From a virus, in IMG/VR virus record IMGVR_UViG_3300042350_002797, positions 62,001 through 126,000 of that record: a DNA stretch of 64,000 nucleotides; one strand, given 5' to 3'. The notes under the pieces were generated by a model, which was given only the letters and a program-made list of their open reading frames with translations, was not told the DNA's origin and searched no databases. Shown here one piece after another: positions 18,634 through 26,853 of this stretch. The position numbers were made by a program, and so were the translations under genes. Every line of letters starts with the position of its first letter. Position 1 is the stretch's first letter.

Positions 18634-19815
18634 TTAAAATATCATTCCAAATAAAATTGCACGTCTTTTACTTACCAATTCGTCATTTCTCGCAGTAGTA
18701 ATATAGAATACACCTGAATCGCCGGCGCCTGAACTAGCATGATAAACAATGTTTTTTGTTGCTGCACTACTGGGCGCGGATCCTTGTATAGCTAATTCTA
18801 AATGTCCATCCAAGCTCACTTTACTATTTGTTGGGTCAAGTATGATTGAACCGCTGGTGCTGCTTAAAGTATTAGTAGCTAAAGTTAAATTTCCTGCTAT
18901 TAATCCTGTTGAATCAATTGTTGCTTTAAGTACGTTATCGACTTTAAAAGTTAATTTACTTACTGCATCGCCTGCTGTAATTGCTTGCGCACCAAATGTT
19001 AAACTAGCACTAATTTGATATGTTCCTGCGCCGCCGCTAGCTGCGATAAATCCTAGAACAGTAGTTCCACCAGGAATTCCGGCGCCGGCAATGAAATCGC
19101 CAACTTTTATGTATCCGGCTGTAACTGATGTCACAGTTAGTGTAGTACCACTACAACTGGCTACACCTTGAAATCTTACAGTATCAAAACCTTGACCTAA
19201 TGTATCACCTGCTCCAAATACTTCTGCAACAAATGAAGCCAACGATGATGCTACATAATCTGACATAGCTTTTGCATTTGGAATTCTATCGTCGTCGATT
19301 ACAGAAACTCCTAGTGCTGGATTTGAAGGGTCTACATAATTTAAAATCTTTTGTTCGTAGTCACCTGTACCTGTTACTGTTACATAACCTGTACTGCCAG
19401 AATTAATTAACCCCAAAACTCCTTGATTAGTATCAATACTGTTTGTTTGAATTCCGGTTAAAGTTCCGTTATCTCTTCTAAAAACCCAAGTGCCTGGTAC
19501 TGTTGTAGCAGTAGTAGGACTATAGTGTGTTTCACTTTCGTCCCACAGAATTTGTGCATCTGCTCCTGATCCTCTATCAACTTGAATTCCTGAAGTTCCT
19601 AGAGTCACCGTTGATCCAGTTTCTCCGCTGTTAAGAACAATAATATTATCTTTAACAGTCATAGTTTCTGACTGTACAGTAGTTGTAGTACCTTGTACTG
19701 TTAGATTACCTGTTACTAGTACAGTTCCTGTACGAACTCCTGTATTAAGAGTTATTGTACCAGAATTTTGTACTACAACTTGGTAATCACCGTTACTGAC
19801 TCTAAGAACTTTCAT
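18634..19815 (-). CDS. Tail-fibre-like structural protein
   Basis: A 393-residue protein. The first part has strand repeats typical of fibre shafts (VLVTGNLTVQGTTTTVQSET, then VKDNIIVLNSGETG), a style common in marine T4-like phages. Next comes a region with DDRIPNAKAMSDYVASSL, similar in kind to the PTQ-AIKAYI segment of the large fibres. The C-terminus has a Gly/Thr-rich repeat and ends SKRRAILFGMIF, again an ILFG-type end as in the big fibres. It follows the 144-aa gene in the same operon. A fibre or fibre-attachment role is inferred. Confidence 0.65.
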   Translation of the reverse strand: MKVLRVSNGDYQVVVQNSGTITLNTGVRTGTVLVTGNLTVQGTTTTVQSETMTVKDNIIVLNSGETGSTVTLGTSGIQVDRGSGADAQILWDESETHYSPTTATTVPGTWVFRRDNGTLTGIQTNSIDTNQGVLGLINSGSTGYVTVTGTGDYEQKILNYVDPSNPALGVSVIDDDRIPNAKAMSDYVASSLASFVAEVFGAGDTLGQGFDTVRFQGVASCSGTTLTVTSVTAGYIKVGDFIAGAGIPGGTTVLGFIAASGGAGTYQISASLTFGAQAITAGDAVSKLTFKVDNVLKATIDSTGLIAGNLTLATNTLSSTSGSIILDPTNSKVSLDGHLELAIQGSAPSSAATKNIVYHASSGAGDSGVFYITTARNDELVSKRRAILFGMIF

Positions 19816-19828
19816 CTATAATCCTAAA

Positions 19829-20263
19829 TTAGATAGCAACTAACTGAAGTGTAGTTTCAGTTGAATCGTCTGTTACAGACCATGTATATCTAACGTTATT
19901 GAAATCTCTAGCAGTTCTATTATAGAGTTTTTTAATGTTTACATATTGACCATTTGTTTTTCTTCCTTGGATGGCCATTTCATTAGCTGCTAAAGAGCCT
20001 GCTGCTTTGTTAACTAATGTGCAAACACCAACATTGCCTGTACCTGAGCCAGCAGTAGTACGCTTAGTACCAGTTTTTAGATCATTAACTAAAAATTTAC
20101 TTCCAGACTTTTGACGAATAATATAACCAGATTCAGTTTCTGGGTTACTTGCTACTTGAACATTAATTTTAATGTTGAATAGTGAATCACTGTATGGCAT
20201 TCCTGCTGTGTCGGCAGCATTAGCTAGTCTACCAAAATTTCTTTTATTAATTGGACGTCCCAT
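19829..20263 (-). CDS. Conserved virion protein beginning MGRPINKRNFG, located after gp23
   Basis: A 144-residue basic protein. The frame is open for 16 more codons upstream, but the ATG at 20263 is chosen because AGGAG lies 7 bases before it and the extra codons fall in the untranslated leader downstream of a TATAAATA promoter. I recognise the MGRPINKRNFGRL start as a family seen next to the capsid gene in marine T4-like phages, with no known function. The middle (SGYIIRQKSGSKFLVNDL, then TKRTTAGSG) and the C-terminal VRYTWSVTDDSTETTLQLVA suggest a compact beta protein. A head decoration or neck role is possible. Confidence 0.65.
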   Translation of the reverse strand: MGRPINKRNFGRLANAADTAGMPYSDSLFNIKINVQVASNPETESGYIIRQKSGSKFLVNDLKTGTKRTTAGSGTGNVGVCTLVNKAAGSLAANEMAIQGRKTNGQYVNIKKLYNRTARDFNNVRYTWSVTDDSTETTLQLVAI

Positions 20264-20328
20264 TTGTTTCTCCTTATGTTGACGTTCTAGGTCTACGCGG
20301 TGGGGCCGCATAAGTCATCTAGACATAG
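20263..20328 (-). promoter_or_regulatory. Structured 5' leader of the 144-aa gene
   Basis: About 60 bases between the late octamer and the ATG. The leader can fold: GTCTA pairs with TAGAC, enclosing GCGG-CCCCA-CCGC, just upstream of the AGGAG ribosome-binding site. This is more structure and G+C than neighbouring leaders show. It may stabilise the mRNA or modulate translation; that is inference. Confidence 0.4.
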
Positions 20329-20336
20329 TATTTATA
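20329..20336 (-). promoter_or_regulatory. T4-type late promoter (TATAAATA)
   Basis: A perfect match to the T4 late octamer on the minus strand, in the gap between the gp23 terminator and the 144-aa gene. It can restart transcription of the fibre operon after the terminator. Confidence 0.7.
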
Positions 20337-20365
20337 AAAAACAAAAGGACCCCGAAGAGTCCTTT
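20332..20365 (-). terminator. Rho-independent terminator after gp23
   Basis: On the minus strand AAAGGACTC-TTCG-GGGTCCTTT forms a 9-bp stem (one G-T pair) capped by a UUCG tetraloop and followed by TGTTTTTT. It lies 32 bases after the gp23 stop. A second AT-only hairpin (20372-20394 region, arms AAAACTTTTT) is between the stop and this terminator. Confidence 0.85.
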
Positions 20366-20396
20366 GTATTAAAAACTTTTTTGTAAAAAGTTTTAA

Positions 20397-21566
20397 TTAG
20401 CTGAATACTGCGTTAGCAATAGTTACAGTACCTAGGTAATCAGCTGCGTTACCTAAAGAGCTTGCACTGTTAGTCAATTCAACATATCCATAACGAGTCA
20501 TAAAGCTTACGACTGGTTCGAATGTTGATGGATCTAACACAACACCGCTGCTCATCAATGGAATGTATGGGCAGTAGAATGCTGCTGCATCACTTTCGCT
20601 TGATCCTTTGTAACCAATTAATACTGTATCGTTAGATGCATAAGTGTTTACATAGACCTTCATAGCATTGTTCAATGTACCAACGAACTTAGTGTTTGTT
20701 GGAGCTTCGAATGTGCCTTCTGTTGTTCTTGCGAACGCAGAAGTTGTAGCACTTTGAAGAATTGTTAATGCTGTTGGGCTAACTACTGCCCAGTTACCAG
20801 CGCCACGACGTGTACGCTGAGCGATTGTGTTAGCAACACGGTTGATCATAACTGCTAGAGCAGCATGTTCGTCACCAACGAAAGTAGCAGTACCAGAAAC
20901 AGCAGCCTGGTCATATGCTTGTTGGTTTTGTGTGCCTGCTAGTGTTACTAAACTAGCTAAAATTTCTTGGTCAATTTCAGCAGTGATTTCCTGAGCAAGT
21001 GCTGCCATGATTTCTGCTTCGATGTCAATACCTTGTTGGGCTTGTGCATCTTGTGCAGCTTCAAATGTCCAGCGAGCTGATAGCTTACGTGTCTTAGCTT
21101 CAACTGTTTGCTTTAAGATCTGAATGCTTAATCTGTTACCAGCTTGGCCTTCTAGAGCAGCTGTAGCAGCAGCTTTAGCAGTTGTTGTGTTACCAGAATA
21201 TGCTTCAGCAATTTTGAATGGGCTTAGAGCTTCTTCACCTGCTACTGCACCACTGTTACCTGTACCTGCTGTGTCGCTGTAACGAACACGTAGGGTATGG
21301 ATTTGTCCAACTGGTCCAGTCATTGGTTGTACGCCTACCAACTCGTTAGCGATAACTGTTGGCATAACACGACGGATTACTGGTAGAATCACGCGGTTTA
21401 ATGTTGCGACGTTGCCGGCAGAAGTAGCACCACCTGTTGCACTTTCAGCGAGATACTTACGAGTATTCTCAAGTGTAGATGCCATTACGGATCTCTTGGT
21501 GCCTTGAAGGCCTTCCAATAGAGCCTCTTTAGTTTCTGACCAGCGGCTTGTTAGTAGTTCTGACAT
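20397..21566 (-). CDS. 23: Major capsid protein (T4 gp23)
   Basis: A 389-residue protein forming the head shell. It reads as a gp23 homologue: an N-terminal delta-like segment, then ATLNRVILPVIRRVMPTVIA, NELVGVQPMTGPVGQI, the IDIEAEIMAALAQEITAEID region, RTRRGAGNW and MTRYGYVELTNS near the end. It is shorter than T4 gp23 (521 residues), as is usual in marine relatives. A likely gp21 cleavage site is KYLAE|S after Glu41, matching the (L/I)-x-E rule. AGGAG lies 7 bases before the ATG. It ends the head operon and is followed by a strong terminator, which should fix the 3' end of an abundant mRNA. Confidence 0.93.
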   Translation of the reverse strand: MSELLTSRWSETKEALLEGLQGTKRSVMASTLENTRKYLAESATGGATSAGNVATLNRVILPVIRRVMPTVIANELVGVQPMTGPVGQIHTLRVRYSDTAGTGNSGAVAGEEALSPFKIAEAYSGNTTTAKAAATAALEGQAGNRLSIQILKQTVEAKTRKLSARWTFEAAQDAQAQQGIDIEAEIMAALAQEITAEIDQEILASLVTLAGTQNQQAYDQAAVSGTATFVGDEHAALAVMINRVANTIAQRTRRGAGNWAVVSPTALTILQSATTSAFARTTEGTFEAPTNTKFVGTLNNAMKVYVNTYASNDTVLIGYKGSSESDAAAFYCPYIPLMSSGVVLDPSTFEPVVSFMTRYGYVELTNSASSLGNAADYLGTVTIANAVFS

Positions 21567-21587
21567 TATTTTTCTCCTGATTAATGT

Positions 21588-22676
21588 TTAAATTCCAGCT
21601 AGACGACGAATATCAAAGATATTGTTATCGACTTCGCTGCTACTTACGCTGTTGGTTTGTTTATTGCCTGTAATTTCTTTTGCCTCTACAAGTGCCTTTT
21701 TCTTCTGTGGTGCTTCGCCAGCAACAACTGCTGGTAAGTATTTTTCAAAATTACTACGTAACTTTGTAGTTTGAACACTTTCTAACAATTCTGTCATGAT
21801 AGCTTTTTGAGCTGAAGCTAATGGGCTAATCAATTCATCAATTATTGCTTTGCGTTCTACACTTTCTTTTAGTGTTTTGATTTGTGCTTCTTTGCTTTCT
21901 GCAATTAGACGTGCTTCTGCTACAGCGTTTTTAGCAGTAGCTACTTCTAATTCCTTTAAGTCTATAACTTTAAGCAATTTAGCTGTTTCTGATTTTTCAC
22001 TTAGATAGCTGTTTTGATATTCGTTAGCAAATGCCTCGAACAACTTACGACCAAAGTCGTTACGTCGAGCTGCTTCGATATCTTCTTTCAATTGACCAAT
22101 TTCTTTTTGTAGACCTTGGCTAACTGTTTCTTCAACTAACTGAGCGGCACGTTTAACAAATTGAGATTTTAGTGAAGCAAATGCTTCTTTTCCTTCTCTT
22201 ACTAAACGCACTTTTGTTTCTGCGATATCTTTTTTATCAATTTGAAACTCTGTAATTTCTTGAGCTAAAGCTTCTACAACAAAACGTTCAAGAGTTTTAA
22301 ACTTTTGAGCCATTTGTACTTGATCTTCATGCAATTCCATGACTTCCTGTGCTAGTTGACGTGTAACGAATTCGTTAACTACTCTAGCATTTTGTTTCAT
22401 TGCAACTGCATATCTAGCCTTTTGTTCAGCTAGATGCTTACGATCTTCTACAAATTCAGCGATTTCTTCTGCTAGTTTGTCACCAAGCATACGATCGATA
22501 GCCTCGACCATAACTTGTTTGTCGTGTTCATAACGTTGTGCAAATTCTTCGCGTAATTGTTGAGTGACTTGGGTACGATTTTCATTAATTCTCATTTCCC
22601 AAGACTTTTCGATATCAGCTTTGATCTCTTCAGAAATCACATTGTTTTCAAATAGTGTTTTTAGTGCTTCCAACAT
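21588..22676 (-). CDS. 22: Prohead core scaffolding protein (T4 gp22)
   Basis: A 362-residue, highly charged, almost wholly alpha-helical protein rich in Glu, Lys, Gln and Ala, with long coiled-coil stretches (for example QLREEFAQRYEHDKQVMVEA and QKFKTLERFVVEALAQEIT). Its repeated LAQE-type tripeptides are plausible gp21 cleavage points, as scaffold is degraded during head maturation. The identity rests on this composition and the position between gp21 and gp23, as in T4. An AAGGAG site sits 7 bases before the ATG. It is longer than T4 gp22 (269 residues). Confidence 0.88.
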   Translation of the reverse strand: MLEALKTLFENNVISEEIKADIEKSWEMRINENRTQVTQQLREEFAQRYEHDKQVMVEAIDRMLGDKLAEEIAEFVEDRKHLAEQKARYAVAMKQNARVVNEFVTRQLAQEVMELHEDQVQMAQKFKTLERFVVEALAQEITEFQIDKKDIAETKVRLVREGKEAFASLKSQFVKRAAQLVEETVSQGLQKEIGQLKEDIEAARRNDFGRKLFEAFANEYQNSYLSEKSETAKLLKVIDLKELEVATAKNAVAEARLIAESKEAQIKTLKESVERKAIIDELISPLASAQKAIMTELLESVQTTKLRSNFEKYLPAVVAGEAPQKKKALVEAKEITGNKQTNSVSSSEVDNNIFDIRRLAGI

Positions 22677-22690
22677 GTGATTCTCCTTTT

Positions 22691-23314
22691 TTATTGGAGT
22701 CCGCTTATTATTTTTAATAAGCTTTCTTTAAGATACTTCTGCGCCTTTGGATCATCCTGAACTTCTTTCGCTATGCGTAAGCTTCTATAACCACCTTGAT
22801 GATTCATTAAATGTTCATAGATAGGTGTAGGATATGCTCCAGGAGCACTAGGTTGAGCCACCACATCTACTGTGATGATTTCAAAATCTTTTACCATTCC
22901 GTCGTTGTCTACATCGCCGGAACCTCTAGAAGAAACTCCCAACTTTACGCCGGCCTGTAACATAGTTTTCACTAGTTCGCCCATTGGAGTTGGGAGTACT
23001 TTTAACTTTCCATAACCGTCTGCCCCTTCCATCCACATTTCTGTGACCATATGGCATACACGATCAAGATTGATTCTTAGGTCTTCTGGATGATCTACTT
23101 CTCCGAGAACCGAATAGCCACCAGCAATTTGATCATTAAGGGTTTTGACAGCCCTAGCAATCTCTCTTGCAGGATAAACTCTTTGATTTTGATTCCTCTT
23201 ATCGCCTTGAATGCAAATCCCTTTAAGATAAAGAGACTTGCCCCCTTGCGCTTCGTCGGACTCGATGACCATTTTTGCTTGGTCGAAACTCAGGTTTTCA
23301 CGAAGTGTTCTCAT
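22691..23314 (-). CDS. 21: Prohead core protease (T4 gp21)
   Basis: A 207-residue serine protease of the T4 prohead family that matures the capsid. Visible motifs are YLKGICIQGDKRNQNQRVYP, the histidine motif EVDHPED (His75), the serine motif GVSSRGSG (Ser128/129) and DVVAQPSAPGAYP. The ATG at 23314 is chosen over a TTG one codon upstream; AAGG lies about 7 bases before it. Order gp68-like, gp21, gp22, gp23 matches T4. Expected substrates in this window are gp22, gp23, the gp68-like core and the 328-aa protein with a capsid-targeting-like start. Confidence 0.93.
   Translation of the reverse strand: MRTLRENLSFDQAKMVIESDEAQGGKSLYLKGICIQGDKRNQNQRVYPAREIARAVKTLNDQIAGGYSVLGEVDHPEDLRINLDRVCHMVTEMWMEGADGYGKLKVLPTPMGELVKTMLQAGVKLGVSSRGSGDVDNDGMVKDFEIITVDVVAQPSAPGAYPTPIYEHLMNHQGGYRSLRIAKEVQDDPKAQKYLKESLLKIISGLQ
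22703..22722 (-). other. Perfect 8-bp hairpin at the gp21/gp22 junction
   Basis: GCTTATTA and TAATAAGC are separated by four bases, inside the last codons of gp21 and 27 bases before the gp22 start. There is no U-tract, so it is not a terminator. It could be an mRNA processing or stabilising element that helps set the high level of scaffold and capsid expression. This is inference. Confidence 0.35.
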
Positions 23315-23323
23315 CAATTAACC

Positions 23324-24199
23324 TTATTTTGCACGACTTTTAACGCCGTTTAAAGGACTACCTGCACCTTTGTCGCCGTCATCGCCGCCAGCTGGTGTGC
23401 TTACTTTTTTAAGATGCTTTACACCTGCTTTACCACCTGGAACATTTACATTACCTGCATTATCTTCTTTAGTCGAAGGATTAGCAAGGCCTCCTTTGGT
23501 GCCACCGGATGTGCTTTCGCCGCCACCAAGGATATTTGCTGTAGTTCCACCCATATCGTTCTTACCTGCTACGATACTTTTTGTGTTTACACCGTCGTCG
23601 CCCATTTTTCCATACTTGGTATAATCAGCGCCGCCAACTTTTTCTACATATTCACGCATAAAACTTACGTCATCTGCCATGGACATTTTCATGTCTTTTC
23701 CCATATCGTCACCGCCCATGTCCATATCATCATCACCCATGTCCATGTCGTCGCCCATGTCGTCGTCACCCATGCCGCCTAGTTCTTTTTCAAACTGCGC
23801 ACGTAACTCGTCCATTGCATCTTCTAAATCCATTACACGATCTTCTAGATCATCCGATCCTTCTTCGTCGCCCATGTCCATATCGTCTCCTTCTTCGGAA
23901 TCGATATCACCGATCATGTCGTCAGTTGGGTCGCCGCCGATAGCATCAGAATCGTCGTCGCCTTCACCGAAAGCAAAATCTTCTTCGACTTCTTCGTCAT
24001 CATCGTGCATGGCTTCTTCTACTTCTTCATCGTCTTCTTCTTTTTCTTCTTCTACTTCGTCAAATTCTTCCGCTAGGATAGTTTCGTAGATTTCGCGGGA
24101 TTTTTCTACTACGATTTGGTGAAAAATTTCTTTAGCTGCTTCTTGGTCTTCGTTAACAAGATGCTCGAGCATCTGCTCGAATTTTGATCGATCAGTCAT
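23324..24199 (-). CDS. 68: Prohead core protein, gp68-like
   Basis: A 291-residue extremely acidic protein. The N-terminal 45 residues (MTDRSKFEQMLEHLVNEDQE, then AKEIFHQIVVEKSREIYE) match what I recall of gp68-type prohead core proteins in marine T4-like phages. Residues about 45-175 are a low-complexity run of Asp, Glu, Met and Gly with DDMDMG-type repeats. The C-terminal third is Gly/Lys rich and ends in the basic VKSRAK. The position between the portal gene and gp21 agrees with gp68. AGGAG precedes the start. The acidic tract fits a DNA-mimicking core filler removed or retained at maturation; that part is inference. Confidence 0.7.
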   Translation of the reverse strand: MTDRSKFEQMLEHLVNEDQEAAKEIFHQIVVEKSREIYETILAEEFDEVEEEKEEDDEEVEEAMHDDDEEVEEDFAFGEGDDDSDAIGGDPTDDMIGDIDSEEGDDMDMGDEEGSDDLEDRVMDLEDAMDELRAQFEKELGGMGDDDMGDDMDMGDDDMDMGGDDMGKDMKMSMADDVSFMREYVEKVGGADYTKYGKMGDDGVNTKSIVAGKNDMGGTTANILGGGESTSGGTKGGLANPSTKEDNAGNVNVPGGKAGVKHLKKVSTPAGGDDGDKGAGSPLNGVKSRAK

Positions 24200-24235
24200 A
24201 GTTTTCTCCTATAAAGATGTAAGGCTGTCAAATTA

Positions 24236-24243
24236 TATTTACA
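24236..24243 (-). promoter_or_regulatory. Possible late promoter (TGTAAATA)
   Basis: A 7-of-8 match to TATAAATA on the minus strand, 36 bases upstream of the gp68-like start and just after a terminator. It is reasonable as a restart point for gp68-gp21-gp22-gp23, but a weak match in AT-rich DNA. Confidence 0.35.
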
Positions 24244-24253
24244 ATTAATTGTT

Positions 24254-24278
24254 AAAAACACTCGATAATAGTGTTTTT
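24254..24278 (-). terminator. Hairpin terminator after the 194-aa gene
   Basis: AAAAACACT and AGTGTTTTT form a 9-bp stem with a 7-base loop, immediately after the stop codon at 24279. On the minus strand the 3' arm ends in a U-run. It separates the 194-aa gene from the gp68-gp23 genes, perhaps as a partial terminator. Confidence 0.7.
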
Positions 24279-24863
24279 TTACGCGATTTGATTAAATGTT
24301 GGTAGTTGTCTGTAAAATTCTTCGTATTTCATATGTTTAAAATTTGGGTAAATCCATTCTGGGTTAAAGAAATCATCTGTGATTACTCGATAAAATTTTA
24401 CCCTCCAGTTTTGTTTTATCACTTGTTCTGTTTGTCTTTGCCAATTTCCGTAATACGTAGCAGTGTCTGAACTTTTTCTATAGTTGGTAGTATCGGCATA
24501 CACATTGTTCAATAATCCGTTCATACCTACAAAGTCAAACCCGAAGATATAAACTTCAGTAGCTCCGTTTTTTATAGCAAGATCCAGTGCAGTAGGTCCA
24601 GAACTCCATCCTAAACTTGGATTGAAATACTTGAATCCCGTAAAACTTCTGTACTTTTGATTAGGATTAGTCCACACTTCATGTGTTAATTGATATCCAG
24701 ATTTTTCTATTTCTACAACCATTTTTGGATCTACAGCTATCAAATAATCAGGTTCAAACTCTCTATAAAGAGCATTACAGCCATACACTTTGCCGTATCT
24801 TTTAAGTTGATTTAATTTTAAATTCAGTCGACTACGACCGTTGCCGAGCACAAAACATCGCAT
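24279..24863 (-). CDS. Unknown protein with Rossmann-like start, inside the head operon
   Basis: A 194-residue soluble protein starting MRCFVLGNGRSRLNLKLNQL, a glycine-containing strand-loop-helix that looks nucleotide-binding. Further motifs are KVYGCNALYREFEPDYLIAV, LGWSSGPTALDLAIKNGATE and VYIFGFDFVG. The overall look resembles the MptE/DUF115-like fold (pyrophosphokinase or sialyltransferase-like), and I recall similar proteins in marine T4-like phages, but the catalytic assignment is not secure. It sits between the gp67-like and gp68-like genes, has AAGGA upstream and is closed by its own hairpin terminator. A head-assembly role would be inferred from context only. Confidence 0.6.
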   Translation of the reverse strand: MRCFVLGNGRSRLNLKLNQLKRYGKVYGCNALYREFEPDYLIAVDPKMVVEIEKSGYQLTHEVWTNPNQKYRSFTGFKYFNPSLGWSSGPTALDLAIKNGATEVYIFGFDFVGMNGLLNNVYADTTNYRKSSDTATYYGNWQRQTEQVIKQNWRVKFYRVITDDFFNPEWIYPNFKHMKYEEFYRQLPTFNQIA

Positions 24864-24883
24864 ACTAATCCTTTTATGATTAA

Positions 24884-25123
24884 TTATACTGGAGGTGCTG
24901 GTGGAGTGAAATACATTGATTGTATTAGTTCTAATTCTCTCTCTTGTTCAAGCAAATGTGCTTCGCTAGCTTTACGAAGTTCATTTATTTGTCTTAAAGT
25001 TAGTCGTGTTTTACGTGTATCTGACCGTTCTAACTGTGTAGAATCTTTTTCGGGATTGTATTTTAGATCCATGGCTACTGCCCTAGTATCTTTATCTGCA
25101 TAAAATAATTCACGTAATATCAT
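24884..25123 (-). CDS. 67: Small head-operon protein in the gp67 position
   Basis: A 79-residue charged helical protein (MILRELFYADKDTRAVAMDL, DTRKTRLTLRQINELRKA, LLEQERELELIQSMY) with a Pro-rich tail. The position directly after the portal gene is that of T4 gene 67, a prohead core protein of similar size. The sequence resemblance to T4 gp67 itself is not evident to me, so the symbol is positional. A perfect TATAAATA ends 5 bases before the ATG, so a transcript from it would begin at about the start codon; translation may instead come from read-through of the gp20 message. Confidence 0.55.
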   Translation of the reverse strand: MILRELFYADKDTRAVAMDLKYNPEKDSTQLERSDTRKTRLTLRQINELRKASEAHLLEQERELELIQSMYFTPPAPPV

Positions 25124-25128
25124 ATTAA

Positions 25129-25136
25129 TATTTATA
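25129..25136 (-). promoter_or_regulatory. TATAAATA octamer at the gp20/gp67 junction
   Basis: A perfect late octamer overlapping the gp20 stop. It is unusually close (5 bases) to the next ATG, so either it yields a leaderless mRNA, serves the genes further down, or is a chance match. Confidence 0.45.
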
Positions 25137-26853
25137 CTGGAGGAGCAGCAGGAGCGGCACCGCCTACTGGACTTGCTCCTGCTCCTTCAGGTGCAGCTTC
25201 TCCGCCAGGTGGAGGAGGTACTGCTGCATCAGAAGCTATGCCTAAATCACTGCTTATACCGGCTTGACTTATGCCTGCGCCGCGTAATTCTGCGCCGCTT
25301 TCTGAAGCTTGTGTTTCTGCTTTACCATTTTCTTCTCTCCATAGGCGTTCGTTTTCTGCTATTTCTTCTTCAGACAACCCTAAGAATCTTTTCATAGCAA
25401 AACGTTTGCTAATAGTCGGTATTTGAGAAAGTGTTTGATATGTTGGAGCTCGTGCAGTGTCTAATTCGCTTTGTCTAGTTGCTGCAAAATTTTGTGGAGG
25501 ATTAAATTTAAGTTCAAACAGACTGTTGTCAATATTAAGTCCTCGGTCATTTAGATAAAGTTTAAATTCTTTATCAAAAACTTCTTGCATTAGACTTTGA
25601 AGTCTTTCGCAATAGTTGTTGAATCGCAGTTCTTGAATATATGCAGTACCTACTCTGCCATCATTGTACTGGCTTTGACTATCGTCTGCTCCGGTAGGCA
25701 GGTAACTACTAGGAATACGTAATCCTCGAAATAATTTATTTGTAAAATATTTTAAATCGTCTATTTCGCCTAAATTTGTTCCGCCGGGCAAAGTTTCTAC
25801 TTTACTTCCACGACCTTCTGCGGTTTGTGGAAAGAAGTAATCTTCATTGATTGATAAAGGATTATAGGCTGAGTCAATAACATTAGTACCGCCACCAACA
25901 GCAGAAGGAATTCTTCTTTGATGTATTTCATTTTTCACTCGCTCCACAAAACTCATAGCCAAGTGACTGGGCATGTTTCCTACATCAATGTAGAATATTC
26001 TACGCTCAGGGGCACGTTGAATACGATAGATAATAATAGCATCTTCTAATAATTCTTTCTGTTTGTAAACTTTAAAAACAGATTCTAACAGACTATTGCC
26101 GAACGGATAATTGTTATCCAATCCTTCGCTTAAACTTAGATGAATTACGTGTTTTGCATCAACTGCAAGTTCGTTTTCGTTATTTTGAAATCGTGTGCCT
26201 GGACTAATTGGATAAGCACTAGCCTGGCCTCTTGCTGCTGCACCTCCTGCTATATATGCAGTACCTCTGTTATTTGTATTAACAGTGTTAGGATTAATAG
26301 TGGTTACAGTTAGCTCTTGAAAATTAGGATTTAAATCTCTAATTACATACTGTTCAGGCTTTTTGCCTTCGCTTTCGTTAACAATTATTTTGGTTAGCTT
26401 GCCTGGATCGATGTGAAACCATTTTTTAGTTTCAGGATCACGAACAAATATACTATCGCCATATTTGAATACGTTTCTAACAATTCTGAAAATTCTAGTT
26501 TCAAAATTTTGCAGTTTGCACCACTGTTGTAAGTATTCGCGTAGTACAGTAACTTCTGAATTAGTGGCTTTGGATCTAAAAAATAGTGTAAATGGTGTAT
26601 TATTTTGTTTATTAGTCTGACTGCAAAATTCTGCTAGTATGTCCAATGCGGCATTGACTTCACTGTCCATATCCATGGTATCATATTGTAGATATCGTTC
26701 TACTCTATTAGGTGCGCCAGTATATACATCTGGTAAAAAAGAACTATAATTGGTTCTCGCTGGGCCTGCTCGACCAGCAGAACTACCTACAGGACTGTAC
26801 ACAGCAGGTTGTCCGCCAACATTAACAGGTGTAAAATATTTTTTCCAGCTCAT
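25132..26853 (-). CDS. 20: Portal vertex protein (T4 gp20)
   Basis: A 573-residue portal that forms the dodecameric DNA gate of the head and starts prohead assembly. Clear gp20 features are RVERYLQYDTMDMDSEVNAA, WCKLQNFETRIFRIVRNVFK, YGDSIFVRDPETKKWFHIDP, YRIQRAPERRIFYIDVGNMP and EIDDLKYFTNKLFRGLRIPS. The length is near T4 gp20 (524) with a Gly/Pro/Ala-rich C-terminal tail. The start overlaps the stop of the 795-aa gene by one base (TAATG). This is one of the most secure calls in the window. Confidence 0.95.
   Translation of the reverse strand: MSWKKYFTPVNVGGQPAVYSPVGSSAGRAGPARTNYSSFLPDVYTGAPNRVERYLQYDTMDMDSEVNAALDILAEFCSQTNKQNNTPFTLFFRSKATNSEVTVLREYLQQWCKLQNFETRIFRIVRNVFKYGDSIFVRDPETKKWFHIDPGKLTKIIVNESEGKKPEQYVIRDLNPNFQELTVTTINPNTVNTNNRGTAYIAGGAAARGQASAYPISPGTRFQNNENELAVDAKHVIHLSLSEGLDNNYPFGNSLLESVFKVYKQKELLEDAIIIYRIQRAPERRIFYIDVGNMPSHLAMSFVERVKNEIHQRRIPSAVGGGTNVIDSAYNPLSINEDYFFPQTAEGRGSKVETLPGGTNLGEIDDLKYFTNKLFRGLRIPSSYLPTGADDSQSQYNDGRVGTAYIQELRFNNYCERLQSLMQEVFDKEFKLYLNDRGLNIDNSLFELKFNPPQNFAATRQSELDTARAPTYQTLSQIPTISKRFAMKRFLGLSEEEIAENERLWREENGKAETQASESGAELRGAGISQAGISSDLGIASDAAVPPPPGGEAAPEGAGASPVGGAAPAAPPV

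Noticed and set aside
20264-20311. An in-frame upstream extension (16 codons) of the 144-aa gene
   Set aside because: It starts about 10 bases from the expected transcription start of a TATAAATA promoter and lacks a ribosome-binding site, while AGGAG sits at the internal ATG.
23370-24089. Three plus-strand frames rich in Ser, Pro, His and Ile opposite the gp68-like gene
   Set aside because: Their composition is the mirror of the Asp/Met/Gly repeat tract on the minus strand; they are shadows.
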